From positions 1-47,500 of the forward strand of contig NW_026251712.1 in the NCBI RefSeq assembly GCF_025024155.1: 47,500 bases of DNA, given 5' to 3'. The position numbers were made by a program, and so were the translations under genes. Below, piece after piece: positions 19,389 to 29,678 of the stretch. The notes beneath the pieces are model-generated. The model saw nothing but the letters and a program-made list of their open reading frames with translations, was not told the origin of the DNA and made no database searches. Each line of letters opens with the position of its first letter. Within the stretch, counting starts at the first letter, position 1. This stretch comes from Gamsiella multidivaricata. Lineage: Eukaryota; Mortierellomycota; Mortierellomycetes; Mortierellales; Mortierellaceae.

Positions 19389-21585
19389 TCAGTTTGCCAA
19401 TGCTACTGGTGCTGCTGCAGTTTCTACAACCTCAGTTGCCTGCTGTATCGACCCCTCAATTGCATCGTCTACTTTCGCCTCGCTTGCCTCGCCCGCCTTC
19501 TCATCGCTCTGGAACACAAACAGATCTTTCCTGTCCTCGGGTAAGGTTCCGTAAACACTCCAGTAAAGACCACACGTGTTGCACAGCGTCTTTTCACCGG
19601 CGGGACCGGACCGCAGAACGACGGTTGAAAACGCAGCGAGTCCGCATTGTTGGCATTGCCAGCCCTCATACGGCTCCATGTTCATGACTGTGCTCTTGGA
19701 GGGTCGTCCGCGTTTACCGCTCCCTGTGGTGCCACCGAGGAAGTATTTGCCCACATATCCAGCGCCGCCAATACCGCCTCCACCAGCGTTGTTTCTGCGC
19801 CGGTTGTTCCAGCGTGATGTCTCTCTTCGGTTTCGACTATTATAAAGTTATACCCGATATTAATTTTTTTTTTCTTTTTGGTCCGCACAGAAAATAGTAC
19901 AATGGAGAAGACAAATGGGAAGAAAAAAAAAAAAAAAAAATTTACCGAACACTACGATCACTCGCCTCCAAGACCTTCTCCTGCTCCTCCGCCGTGAGGG
20001 TCTCGAGAGCGGGGCACCAGTTCTCTGCATCGTCGACCGGTCTGAATCCAGAGTACAGGGGTTCCCGTTCAAAAAGTCCGCCTCGGTCCAGGAGCCGATC
20101 CTGTTTGAACCGATAGATCTGTTCGTGGATCTCGTGTGCGATCATCGAGACGAATTCTCCGCCAATGCCGAGATCCGCGGCCAGTTGTCGGGCGAATTCC
20201 TCAGGTGTCAATTCGGACCCGACGTCCCATTCGAATCGGTCGCGTAGGTTGACGCCTCCGACGTTTATGTCGAGCTGTGAGTGTACGTGAGTTTTTTTTT
20301 TTTTTTTTTTTTTTTTCCCTTCGTTATTGCCTTTACGTTCTCTTTGACATACCTGGATGATAACGCGCGACCCCTCGTTCGGTACGAGTACTTCGGCGAT
20401 GGGTTCGAATTCTGCGATCTGGTTCCGGATTGATTGGGCGATCTCCTGTGCGAATTTCATCACGCTCAGGTCCAGATCCTCGCACAGGATCTCTGCAAAC
20501 TGTTCGGGCGACACCAATTGCTCGTTTACGTTCCAGGTAAACGTGTCCCTCAGTCGGACCTCGTCCGTGTCGATTTCTAACCGGATCGGGACCAAGATCG
20601 CGTCCTGATCCGCACTCGCTTCTAGGACACCCTGTGGACTATTGTCGCATACGATAATGGGGGTGCGGAGCAAAAAAAAAAAACAACCAAAAATGTTAGT
20701 ATCTTTTGCCGCGTTTTTTTTTTTTTTTTTTTTTGATTATATAAAAAAAAAAGCATACTTATAAACATGCCGCGTCTTCCTCGGCCGACGAACCCATGCC
20801 TTCTTCTCCTTTTCCAGTCTCTCCTTCTCCAACTGCCTCTGCATCCGACTAGGCGTGCCCCGCCTCGACCCGTCCTCCTCAAAATCCCAATCGTCCTCAT
20901 CCGATTCCAACATCGAGGCCACCGCGGCCCGTTTGGCCTTCCGTCCCAACGCAGGTGGTAACACTAACGCGTTACCGAGTTCTCGGATCCGAGACCCGTA
21001 GGTGCTATAGGTTCCTTGGACATTCGGCATCGACGCCAGGGTTCCGGGTCTGTGAAGCCCGCTTCCAACATGGGTATTGTTGTTGCTGGATGAACGGTGC
21101 TGGATGAAGGCTGGTGGTTGATGGTGGGGAGGTTGTGCGTGCATAGGTATGCCATTGGCGGGGTGATGGACTTGGGCGGGCGGTGCTTGGCGAAACTGAG
21201 CATGCTGGTGCTGTTGCATCGATATCTGGTGTTGCTGTAGCGGTGGGGCTGGATGTTGCATCATGGGGTAGCCTTTCGGAGGCTGGAAGACGAACTGCTG
21301 TTGCTGCTGTTGGGGATAGCCATGCGCTACTACGCGCTGCCGCTGCTGCTGCTGCTGTTGGTGGTGGTGAAGTTGTTGCTGCTGTTGTTGTAAGTGGAGT
21401 TGTTGTTGTTGCTGCTGCAGATGTAACTGTTGTTGTTGTTGTTGTTGTTGTTGTTGCTGATGCTGCATGACTGATGCACTCCTGCCGGTGCGAGCGGAGT
21501 GATGGGACCCTGGGACGGGCGAGCCACGGTCCGTGTGTGTCTGAGGTTGCATCGTTGCCGAGGTGTGATTCACCCAAGAGGTCAT
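19389..21585 (-). CDS. SNF5: SNF5/SFH1-type chromatin-remodelling subunit with GATA-like finger
   Basis: A core subunit of SWI/SNF or RSC remodelling complexes (SMARCB1/INI1 family). Exons 21585-20759, 20638-20353, 20274-19946 and 19836-19389 give 629 residues, all in phase. The N-terminal 240 residues are disordered with Q/H runs. The SNF5 domain has two repeats: LVPIRLEIDTDEVRLRDTF..NEQLVSPEQFAE and LDINVGGVNLRDRFEWDV..LTPEEFARQ. A basic patch (RNRRE..WNNRRRNN) and glycine stretch follow. Then comes a zinc finger CQQC-X20-CNTC with LYW after it, near residues 540-570. This is GATA-like with a 20-residue loop. Fungal SNF5/SFH1 proteins with such fingers are known to me. Two introns carry poly-T (coding strand: poly-A) runs. 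Confidence 0.9.
20292..20316. repeat. T25 homopolymer in a SNF5 intron
   Basis: An uninterrupted T run in the intron between the two SNF5 repeats. A second run (T21, about 20714-20734) lies in the preceding intron. Confidence 0.9.
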
Positions 21586-21838
21586 ACTTTTTGAATCGCG
21601 GTCAGGATCAGGATGACCTTTTACTTGATGAGCTCTTGGATTCCTTAAGCGTCAAAAATTGATGGCCAAAGACGATGGCATACGGTTGCCCTTTGGAAAA
21701 GTGAAGTTCCTAGGGGGAGTGCTGTCAATATGCTACACCGAATTCTGTTTTTGTTCCTGAGATTAGAAGCACTCTACTCAGAGATATCATGTTTTACAGC
21801 GTCTTTTATTTGATAAAGGTATTAGTATAGGTTCAGCG

Positions 21839-22903
21839 CTATGCGGCTAACATCGATGGGGCCGCAGACAACAAAGGAGACGATGTGTTGGGGCCGGCGC
21901 CAGCATCTTCGCAAATAGCTGTTTCGACAGGTACCTCCATCGCAGATGCTGCTGTAGTAATGATGGTGGCTGCAGGGTCTCTCGCTGTGAACTCTGAGGA
22001 CAAGGCCGCCGGTACAGGTGCCACGATCTCATCATCAAAGAGCCCGATGTCCATCATGTACTCCGAATCGGCCGCTGGGCGCAGCAGAACATAGGAATCC
22101 GGGGTCCCATCGCCGTCTGTATCTCGCGGAGAAATAAAATGGTTTTCGATGATCATCCCGTTCTCATCTAGTGCTGGGATTAGTTGGGCCAGTTTCCGTT
22201 CCTCGGTCGATTTGAATCCTGCGCGCTGGTTCTTGGCCTGGACGCGATGTTTATGGCTCTTTGCAGGATATCCTTTCTGCTTGTTCGCTGACTTTCTGGA
22301 GGATTTTCTAACCATGCCCCTGATACTACTCCGGCTGTTACCTGTACTGGTGATGAATTTACTGGATATGGTGTTCTTTTCGTCTTTGATTGAAGGCCCA
22401 AGTGCTGAGGATGACTTGATAATATGCTCTTTAAACGAGGAAAGCGCGCTTTTTTTTGTTGCCGGAATATTGCTACCATCCTTTGTGTCTATAGATCCAG
22501 CCACGGTTGCCGCGGGGTGTTTTGACTCTTGATGTTGGTGGTGATGATGATGATGGTGGTGATAGCGGCGGTCCTTTTGTTCCTCTCCATCTTCGATACT
22601 CCATCCTCTTGCCCTGAGGTCTGCTTTGGGCTCCCTTGTATTAGCACCGACCCGATCTCCATGGCCATCTTCATGTCTTTGATGATGCTCTCCATTGTGT
22701 TGCTGTTGCTGCCGATACTGTAAATCGTCCTGAACGTGGTACTGATCATGGCTTGAACTTCGGTTGAGGATAGATGTGCGAGAGATGTTCTCGCTTCTAG
22801 GCCTTGAGTCCCGGAACCAGAGAATAGCTATAAACTCCAGCAGTAATAGCGCGGCGATCAACGTCGCCTTGTTCCGTGGGTTGCTGAACGACAGGAGGGG
22901 CAT
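21839..22903 (-). CDS. His-rich type II membrane protein, unknown
   Basis: An uninterrupted 354-residue frame. After the short basic head MPLLSFSNPRNK, a hydrophobic stretch TLIAALLLLEFIAILWF (residues 14-30) should anchor it, with the C-terminus lumenal or outside. Then come a Ser/Gln/His-rich disordered region with a polyhistidine run near residue 115, a basic stretch (RKSSRKSANKQKGY), and a compact segment near 240-290. That segment contains LAQLIPALDENGMIIENHF and DTDGDGTPDSYVLL, a calcium-loop-like DxDxDG motif such as thrombospondin type 3 or dockerin repeats show. The C-terminal 70 residues are Ala/Thr/Ser-rich. No family recognised. Tandem with SNF5 on the same strand, 250 nt apart. 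Confidence 0.65.
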   Translation of the reverse strand: MPLLSFSNPRNKATLIAALLLLEFIAILWFRDSRPRSENISRTSILNRSSSHDQYHVQDDLQYRQQQQHNGEHHQRHEDGHGDRVGANTREPKADLRARGWSIEDGEEQKDRRYHHHHHHHHQHQESKHPAATVAGSIDTKDGSNIPATKKSALSSFKEHIIKSSSALGPSIKDEKNTISSKFITSTGNSRSSIRGMVRKSSRKSANKQKGYPAKSHKHRVQAKNQRAGFKSTEERKLAQLIPALDENGMIIENHFISPRDTDGDGTPDSYVLLRPAADSEYMMDIGLFDDEIVAPVPAALSSEFTARDPAATIITTAASAMEVPVETAICEDAGAGPNTSSPLLSAAPSMLAA

Positions 22904-23871
22904 TGCTTGTTCGACTGCAGTAATATGAAAAGGAATAGGTAAAGAGAGGACCTTATGCCTGTGCTGGAAAGATGCTGCAGCAAAGAGAGCGAGAGAGAGA
23001 GAAAAAAAAAGAAAGCAAAAGACAAGGACGAGGGTATGCGCAGAGGGCGAAGAGAGAGAGGGGAGATTGGATTGCTGACTGTAGCTGAGGATGGAATATG
23101 GTGGAGATACGAATGCAGACTGTATGGGCTGAAAAAAATAGGATCGCAGATAGAATTACTCTGCTCATAAGCACCAGCAGAACGAATCAGGGATCCACAG
23201 ATAGGGATAGCGAGGGGTGCTGATAATGAAAAAAGAGGCCCGTTAGATGAAGAGCGGTGTAGAAGAAGATGTAAGGGTGTCAAGGCAAGCATGCACTTGG
23301 TCCTCTCAGCGCGTCCACTGACAATGAACAAAAGAGTGATTCTTCTTCCTCCGGTATGCAGTTATGCGTCATTGCAATCTAGCCCAAGCGCGGAATGAAT
23401 ATATACGACCCATGGCTCGGAAAGTGCTGAGAAAATAGACCGCGCTTGGCCTCGCTCAGGCATAAAGAATACAAGGAAGTGCACGCTCCTGCAGTAGTAT
23501 TAACCAAACGGCCATCGCAAGTGTACTGCACAACATGGGCCGGAGCGGCTTTTTTTTTTTTTTTTTTTTTTTTTTTGGGGAGTGCTGTAGTAGGTAGCAG
23601 AAGAATTCACGCGTAGACCATTTTCGATGCTTCGGCTGCAGACGACCTAAATAGACTGCTGCTCCTCTATTGGACGCGTGTCGCGTGTTCAGGTTATTTT
23701 ACTCGCACAGCCTCCGTGCGTTAACCGCGTTGGTGAACAACGCGAACGGTCCAATCACATCGCATTCCATAAAACAGTAGATCTCCAAAAAATACAGACA
23801 GACATTTATTTATTTGAGCTTTACGATGGCAATAAAAGGTTTCAAGAGAGGGGGGAGATCGAGATCTATTG
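22904..23871. other. Intergenic with T27 run
   Basis: Promoter of the His-rich protein (GA-rich on the plus strand around 22980-23070) and 3' flank of the nucleotidyltransferase gene. T27 at 23550-23576. No gene supported. Confidence 0.6.
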
Positions 23872-26800
23872 CTACTTATTGGAGTCTAAGGGCTCGAACG
23901 CTCTCGCGAACTTACCTCTGGCCAAGCACTTATACGCATGGTCAAAGCACCTCCAAACTTTGATAAAACGCTCACCACGACAAGTACCTGCCACATTACG
24001 GTTCGCTACAAAAGGATCCATCACACAAAAGAACGGTTCGGTCCCGAACCGGTCGTAATATCCACTTCTCGATGTCGTAGTCGTAGTACTCATCGTCGTG
24101 ATTGTACCATTAACTGTCGTGGTCGCGGAAGTAGCGGTGTTGGCAGAGACCGAACTGGAGGTTGCCAAAGCAATTCCAGGCATCGGCACAGCACCGGACG
24201 GCAGGCCACCGTGCTCATCCAGATCCTTGTAATATGCTTGCTCTGCAGCGCTTAGCCAAAGCCGCCTCTTAGAGTCATATGAACAAGAATTTCCGGAACC
24301 GGCACTGTTGGCGGCAACAGCCGCTGCTGCTCCTGCCGTGTTCAGAGCCCTTTCAGCTGCCTTCTTTTCCCCCGCCAGCGACGGTCTCTCCTGAACGCAT
24401 CCATTCTTCGCATTCACCTCCATAGTCCGATAATCAAATTTCCTCGCAAAAAACTCAAAAAATTCGAATAGTAGCTGAGCGACCGTCTTCTTGTTATGAA
24501 ACCCATACGATTTGTAGGCATCTATGCGCGTGTCGAACGAGCAGTCGAATGTTTGGTTGTTCTGAGATGCATACACCACCGGGATTGACCCATCCGACAG
24601 ACAGCTACCAAAGTTTGGCATGCGCTTGCGAGACTTGCCCAGCGCATTGTACATGCGAGGCTGCTCACTCCTGAGCTGGAGTCTTGGCAGGATAGAAGCG
24701 TCCTTTTGATCCTGGAAAAACACAATGGCCATGAGAATGTATGCATAGGAGGATAGATAACCCGCAGAAGCGTCGAGGATGCTGTGGCACTTTGCGAAAT
24801 GCTTGAGCAAGTACAGGAACTTGCTCAGCCTTGGGTCAATTTCGAGGTAAGCCTTGGTAAGGTCCGAGTTGTAGATGCCCAATGGGTGCTGGACATTCAT
24901 ATCGCAGGCGATCCCGCTGGTTGGATCCGTGAACTTGACGATAGGAACCTTGGCATCTGTAATGGCAACCACGTTCATCATCATCGACCGACGCATAAAA
25001 TCCGCAAGGTATGTCACGTCGGAGTGGGTCGCATTGGGCTGAAAGTTCTCACTGTAGATACATATATCGAGATCGCTCCAGTCGCTGTCCAATCCTGTAA
25101 CATACGACCTATAGCACCAGAATGGACAATGAGAATGATTTCCATGGGGATCAATAGGACGTATAAAGGCAATAAAAAGGCATTGATGAAGCCTTACCCG
25201 AACGGATTCAGTATAAGCCCCTTGCCTGGGAATTCCAGGTCGAACAAGTTCTGCAGTCGTAGAAGGAGTGTGTGTCGCATGTTGATGGACTCTGCGCTTG
25301 GAAGGAGAGTCTAGCATGACGAGGTATAGCGAGCAGCAATCATTCGATACTTATTCATTAGTACCGACGAAGCCAGACGCCAAAGATCCCAACCAAAAGG
25401 AGTGGCATCCAAGAGACTTACAGGATACCGGGTCTGGATAATGGTCTCCATCCCCTGAAATCGGTCCGTCGGTGGCCTCCACAGCGAGAGCGTAAAGTCG
25501 ATCCCCTGCCAGTAGAAAAAGACCGCTCCATTGTTCGGCACCCTGACAGGCTCGCCGCGGCCTGCCGCAGCCACTACTGCTTGTCTCTCCGCCTCCAGGT
25601 TCTTTCGTTTTGTCTTCAGGATATCATACTTCCTCTGCGCGCTAATCGTCTTCTCTGCCCTCTGCCGGTCTGCATTAATCTCAGCCCCCACCTGCTTGTT
25701 GTGCTTACTCAACGCCTCCTTGGCTTTCTTTAGCGCCAGGCGTGCCTCTTCCAGGTCCTTCCTGGGCTGCGCCATCGTCTCCTGAAACAGTCGATCTGCT
25801 TCCTCCTTAACACGCTTGGCGGCCTCTTGCTCATACGAGGTCTTTGCTGCGAGAATCATATCCTCGATCTCCTTGCGCCGATCTGCCTTGAATAGCTCGC
25901 TACGCTCCTCGCACAACCTGAGTCGCTGTCTCTCCTTGTCGTACCGCTCTCCAGCCTCCTTGCCATATCTCCACGCTTCATTACGATGTTGCTGCTCAAC
26001 CAAATCCTTGGCTTTGCGCTGCATCTCCGCGATCTCTTGAACCCGATCCGCCTTGAAGCGCTCCGCCCGGGCCTGGACCTCCGATTCCAGCCTCCTTTCC
26101 TCCTCAACAGTAGCAGCATCAGTGGTGAGCTTGAGCTGAATAGCTTTCTCCGCCTGGATGGCATCAGACTCCCGCTGACGAGCTGCCTTGACTTCTTCCT
26201 GTAGAGCCTTCAACGTCGCCGCTTGTGTTGCCTTGACGGAATTTGCGGCCCGAAGTTTCGCTACCCGCTCGCTGTTGTACTTGTCTAGCTCAGCCTTTGC
26301 GACCCTCTCAGCCTCAATCGCTCTCGCGACCTTCCCGGCCATAGCCTTGTCAATCCGATCGGCCACTTCCATATCGGTCAGTTCTGATTCTGTCTTGGCC
26401 TTTTCTCGTCTACTATATTTGAGCGGCTCCTGTCCGATGAGGTAGGTCTCTTCACGAGCTATCCGCTCAGCCTCTTCTCTGTCAGCCTCTCCCTCTGCGA
26501 TCCTCTCGATCTCCTTTTGCGCAGCCCGTTCAGCATCCTCCTTGGCGATCCGCTTGGTTTCCTCTCGCGCGACGCGCTCGAATTCTTCTCGTGTAGCCCT
26601 CTCTGCCTCTCCTCGCGCGACGCGCTCGGCTTCTTCCTTTGCAATTCTCTCAGCCTTTTCTCGTGCGATTCTCTCAGTCTCTTCTTTCGCAATCCTCTCA
26701 GCTTCTTCTCGTGCGACACGTTCAGCCTCTTCCTTTGCGACCCGCTCGGTCTCCTCTCGCGCAACTCTCTCTGCTTCCTCTCGTGCGACGCGTTCAGCTT

Positions 26801-29523
26801 CCTCCTTCGCAGCCTGTTCTGCTGCTTCTCGCTTCTGCTGATATTCCTGCTCCACTGATTCGTCATTGATTGCCTCGCCTGCCGGTGAATCGTTATCTGG
26901 ATCGAGGACATCACCAGTTTCCTGCGCGCCAATCCTGGTACAATTGTCCTTGCCATTGACATTTGGTCCTCGTTTCATGATCGCTTTGTGCCCGCTGAGA
27001 TAATTTCCATGACCCTCGCGATACTTAGGACTCCCATAATCATAGGAGTAATAGTCATCGTCGTCATCGTCGTGGTAGTCGTAGTCGTCGTCACCATCAA
27101 AGCCATAGCCATAATCATAGCGGTCGTAATAGTGCTCTTCGAGTTCATGGGCTGTAGTGACATCGATGCCATCCGGAGAAATATTGGTCGAATATCCATC
27201 GATATCGTACACATTCTCACCAATGCAGTGTTCCAAGTAGCCGCTGCATTCGACGTATTCGTCCTCCATTTGCTCGCGGAGGATGGAGTCGTCCTTGAAT
27301 TTCGCAAATAGTGGGCTCGTCTGTGTCCTCTTCTTCGTAGCCTTGTCCAATTGCTCTTTTTCTGCCTCAGTAATTACTCCCCAACGAACGAGATCCTTGG
27401 TGATGGTGCTGAGGGCGGAATTAAATGATGCGCGACTTTTTTCCAATATGGCTCTGAATTCGCTGTCGAAGAACGTACGCAATACCGCGGGGCTCTCGTA
27501 CGGAATGCGTTGTTCTCCTATTTGGATGATATCCAGTTTGCCGCGCGAAAATGCCATCCGCACGAGCTCATCCAAGAAAGCATTCAAGTGCTTGGTGATT
27601 TCCGCCTGTCGCTCCTTTTCCGTCATTTCTTTTTCGCTGGAATAAATTTTTGCTCTATCGCTGTCGCTGTTGCTGTTATTGCTACTCCTGTCCGCAGGTT
27701 TGTTGACGTTGCTCTTGTCGCGGCTAGTGGCATTGACCTTGCCTTTTGCTGCACCAATCACTGAGGTCTTTGCCTCTGGATCTGCTTTGGTAGACCCTGA
27801 ACCTTCTAGCTCAGCAGAAGACCGATCCGCCATAGCCTCCAGCTCCTTCCTCTCCTGTCTCCGCTTCTTCTTCGCTGCTTCCTTCTCCTTGGCCTTGGCT
27901 TCTTTTCTAGCCAAATTACGCGCCTTGGCTTCCATGCTCACCCTCGCCTGCTCAACAGCCTCATGGATCCTAGCCAGATCCTGATTGATCTCCTGCCCGT
28001 GACGACAGAGTGCCTTTATGTTGACCTCCATCGGCACCTTCTTTGGCTTCTCCAATTCCTTCCGTTTCTTGCCCTCGGCCACGGCTCTCTGTCGTGCCCT
28101 TTCAACCGCGCCTCGTTGTTTGGCCACTGCGTTGTTGAACGAATTCATGGTCGATCGCAGGATGATGCCGTGTTGGATCTTATACTCCTGTGCTGCAGAC
28201 GCCAAAAACGCCCGGTCGTCCACGAATTTTTTGTATTTCAATTGCTGCTTGAAACGAGCAATAATAGCCCGAGCCATAATCATGTCCTCATCGTCGTCCC
28301 AGTCCTCGTCTTCATCCTCAGCCTTCTCCTCTTCGATCTCAAAAGCAGGTAGCGTTGGTGATGGCGCGCGCATTGAGGGTACCGATGGCCCGGGTATTGG
28401 CGTTGGTGGGGTGGTAGTGGTAGTAATGCTGATGCCAGTGCCCTCCAGAACCACAGACACGTTCTCCAGCCCTGTTGGGATTCCGTTCTTCTTGACCTTC
28501 TTTTTTGCCTTCTTAAGTGCCGACTTTGATTTCTCGCCCGTTTCCGTCACATCGTCTCCGTTCAAGGATCCTAAAGTAGGCGAGACAAGAGCTTCGACTG
28601 TTTCGTCGCTCCACTTCCTGATGAGCTCGGCGTTGTACTTGCTGGTATATTTCTCGACCCCCCACATTCCATTTATCATGACAGAGTCCCCTTTGGATCC
28701 CTGATGGCTCCATACATATTTGCGACAGGCATGTACAATGACCGCGTATCGATTCTGGAACTCGGGACTAATCTTTGCATACTGCCACTGGAAATGATCG
28801 TGATCCTGCTGTGTCAATCGGGGCAGTGTACAAGTTGTTGGGAATTGAGAGAGGATAGTTTTGGTACGATCCATCTCAATGTCCCTCATAAACAACCGGC
28901 TCACTCGCCATTCGTCCTTGAGATACATATAGACATACTGAGGACCGGTAGCATAGGGTGCACTCGCAATGTACATGTCGTGGAATGGTCTTGGCTTCAG
29001 TGGAGCTGCGTTAGGGTCGTCGCCGTAAGATGTCATCATGGATACGGCTATGTTGATTGCGCTCCCCAGAGTATCGAACCGCATGACTGTAGAGTTCCTG
29101 GAAGCCGGGATCGCCGCTGCCATCTCATACAGGAAGATCTCGAAGAGAAATTCGGAAAAGTGCTGGTCATCCCTGCAGTAATGGATGGTATTGATGATGT
29201 CTTCGTCCATCTGGAGTTGCTCGTAGTTCATCTGGAGCGCTTGGTAAAATCGTTGGTCGGTAATCGTCGGACTAGGGCCGATTCGTCCGTCGTTTATAGT
29301 CTTGTTAGTGCAAGGAGATCATTTATCTTGCCCGATGCCAATCGAAGCGGGAATATCTCTTACCTGCAGGGATCATCGTCCAGCAACGCGCTATTGTCAG
29401 TTCAGGTCTGCACTTTTGTTTGGAGGTCTTCTTGGGGCAAATGCTTCGTTCCTGAAAGTCTTGGCGCAGCTCCTCCTCCCCCCGACGCAAGTTCTTTATT
29501 TCCTCCACAAGCTTGTCATACAT
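23872..29523 (-). CDS. Giant Cid1-type terminal nucleotidyltransferase fusion
   Basis: Exons 29523-29364, 29239-25422, 25310-25198 and 25108-23872 give 1775 residues; without the tentative first exon the ATG at 29231 gives 1719. The C-terminal 450 residues are a non-canonical poly(A)/poly(U) polymerase. Exon 3 codes LPSAESINMRHTLLLRLQNL and NPFG, and splicing completes GSYVTGLDSDWSDLDICIY, the GS motif plus the first two catalytic aspartates. CDMNVQHPLGIYNSDL offers the third. FFEFFARKFDYRTMEV fits the PAP-associated domain. The first 1300 residues are unusual: an N-terminal globular part with no known match (EFLFEIFLYEMAAAIP, CRKYVWSHQG), lysine-rich segments, a D/Y-rich patch, then long charged helices with EEAERVAR-type octads. 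Likely role: 3'-tailing of RNA. The retained active site suggests an active enzyme. Confidence 0.8.
26460..26860 (-). repeat. 24-bp repeats coding an eight-residue charged helix
   Basis: Roughly sixteen degenerate 24-bp units encode octads such as EEAERVAR, EETERVAK and EEAERIAK. The opposite strand stays open in several frames only because of this composition. The octad with paired acidic and basic residues fits a single alpha helix or stalk. Confidence 0.85.
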
Positions 29524-29678
29524 CCGAGTGCACAACACAGCATTCGTTTCGTGCGGATGTTTGCTATTGATTGTAATTTATTACTTTATCATATGTCTTT
29601 GGAACTCTACACTGGCCATGTTTCCCGAACAACACGCCTCGTTTTGCTGATTCAATTGAACTACAAAACAGGGATTCC

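Noticed and set aside
25531..29570. Long antisense open frames opposite the nucleotidyltransferase gene, up to 288 codons
   Set aside because: They mirror the biased codon pattern of the Glu/Ala/Arg/Lys-rich repeats, show no domain, and overlap a gene with proven splice phases.
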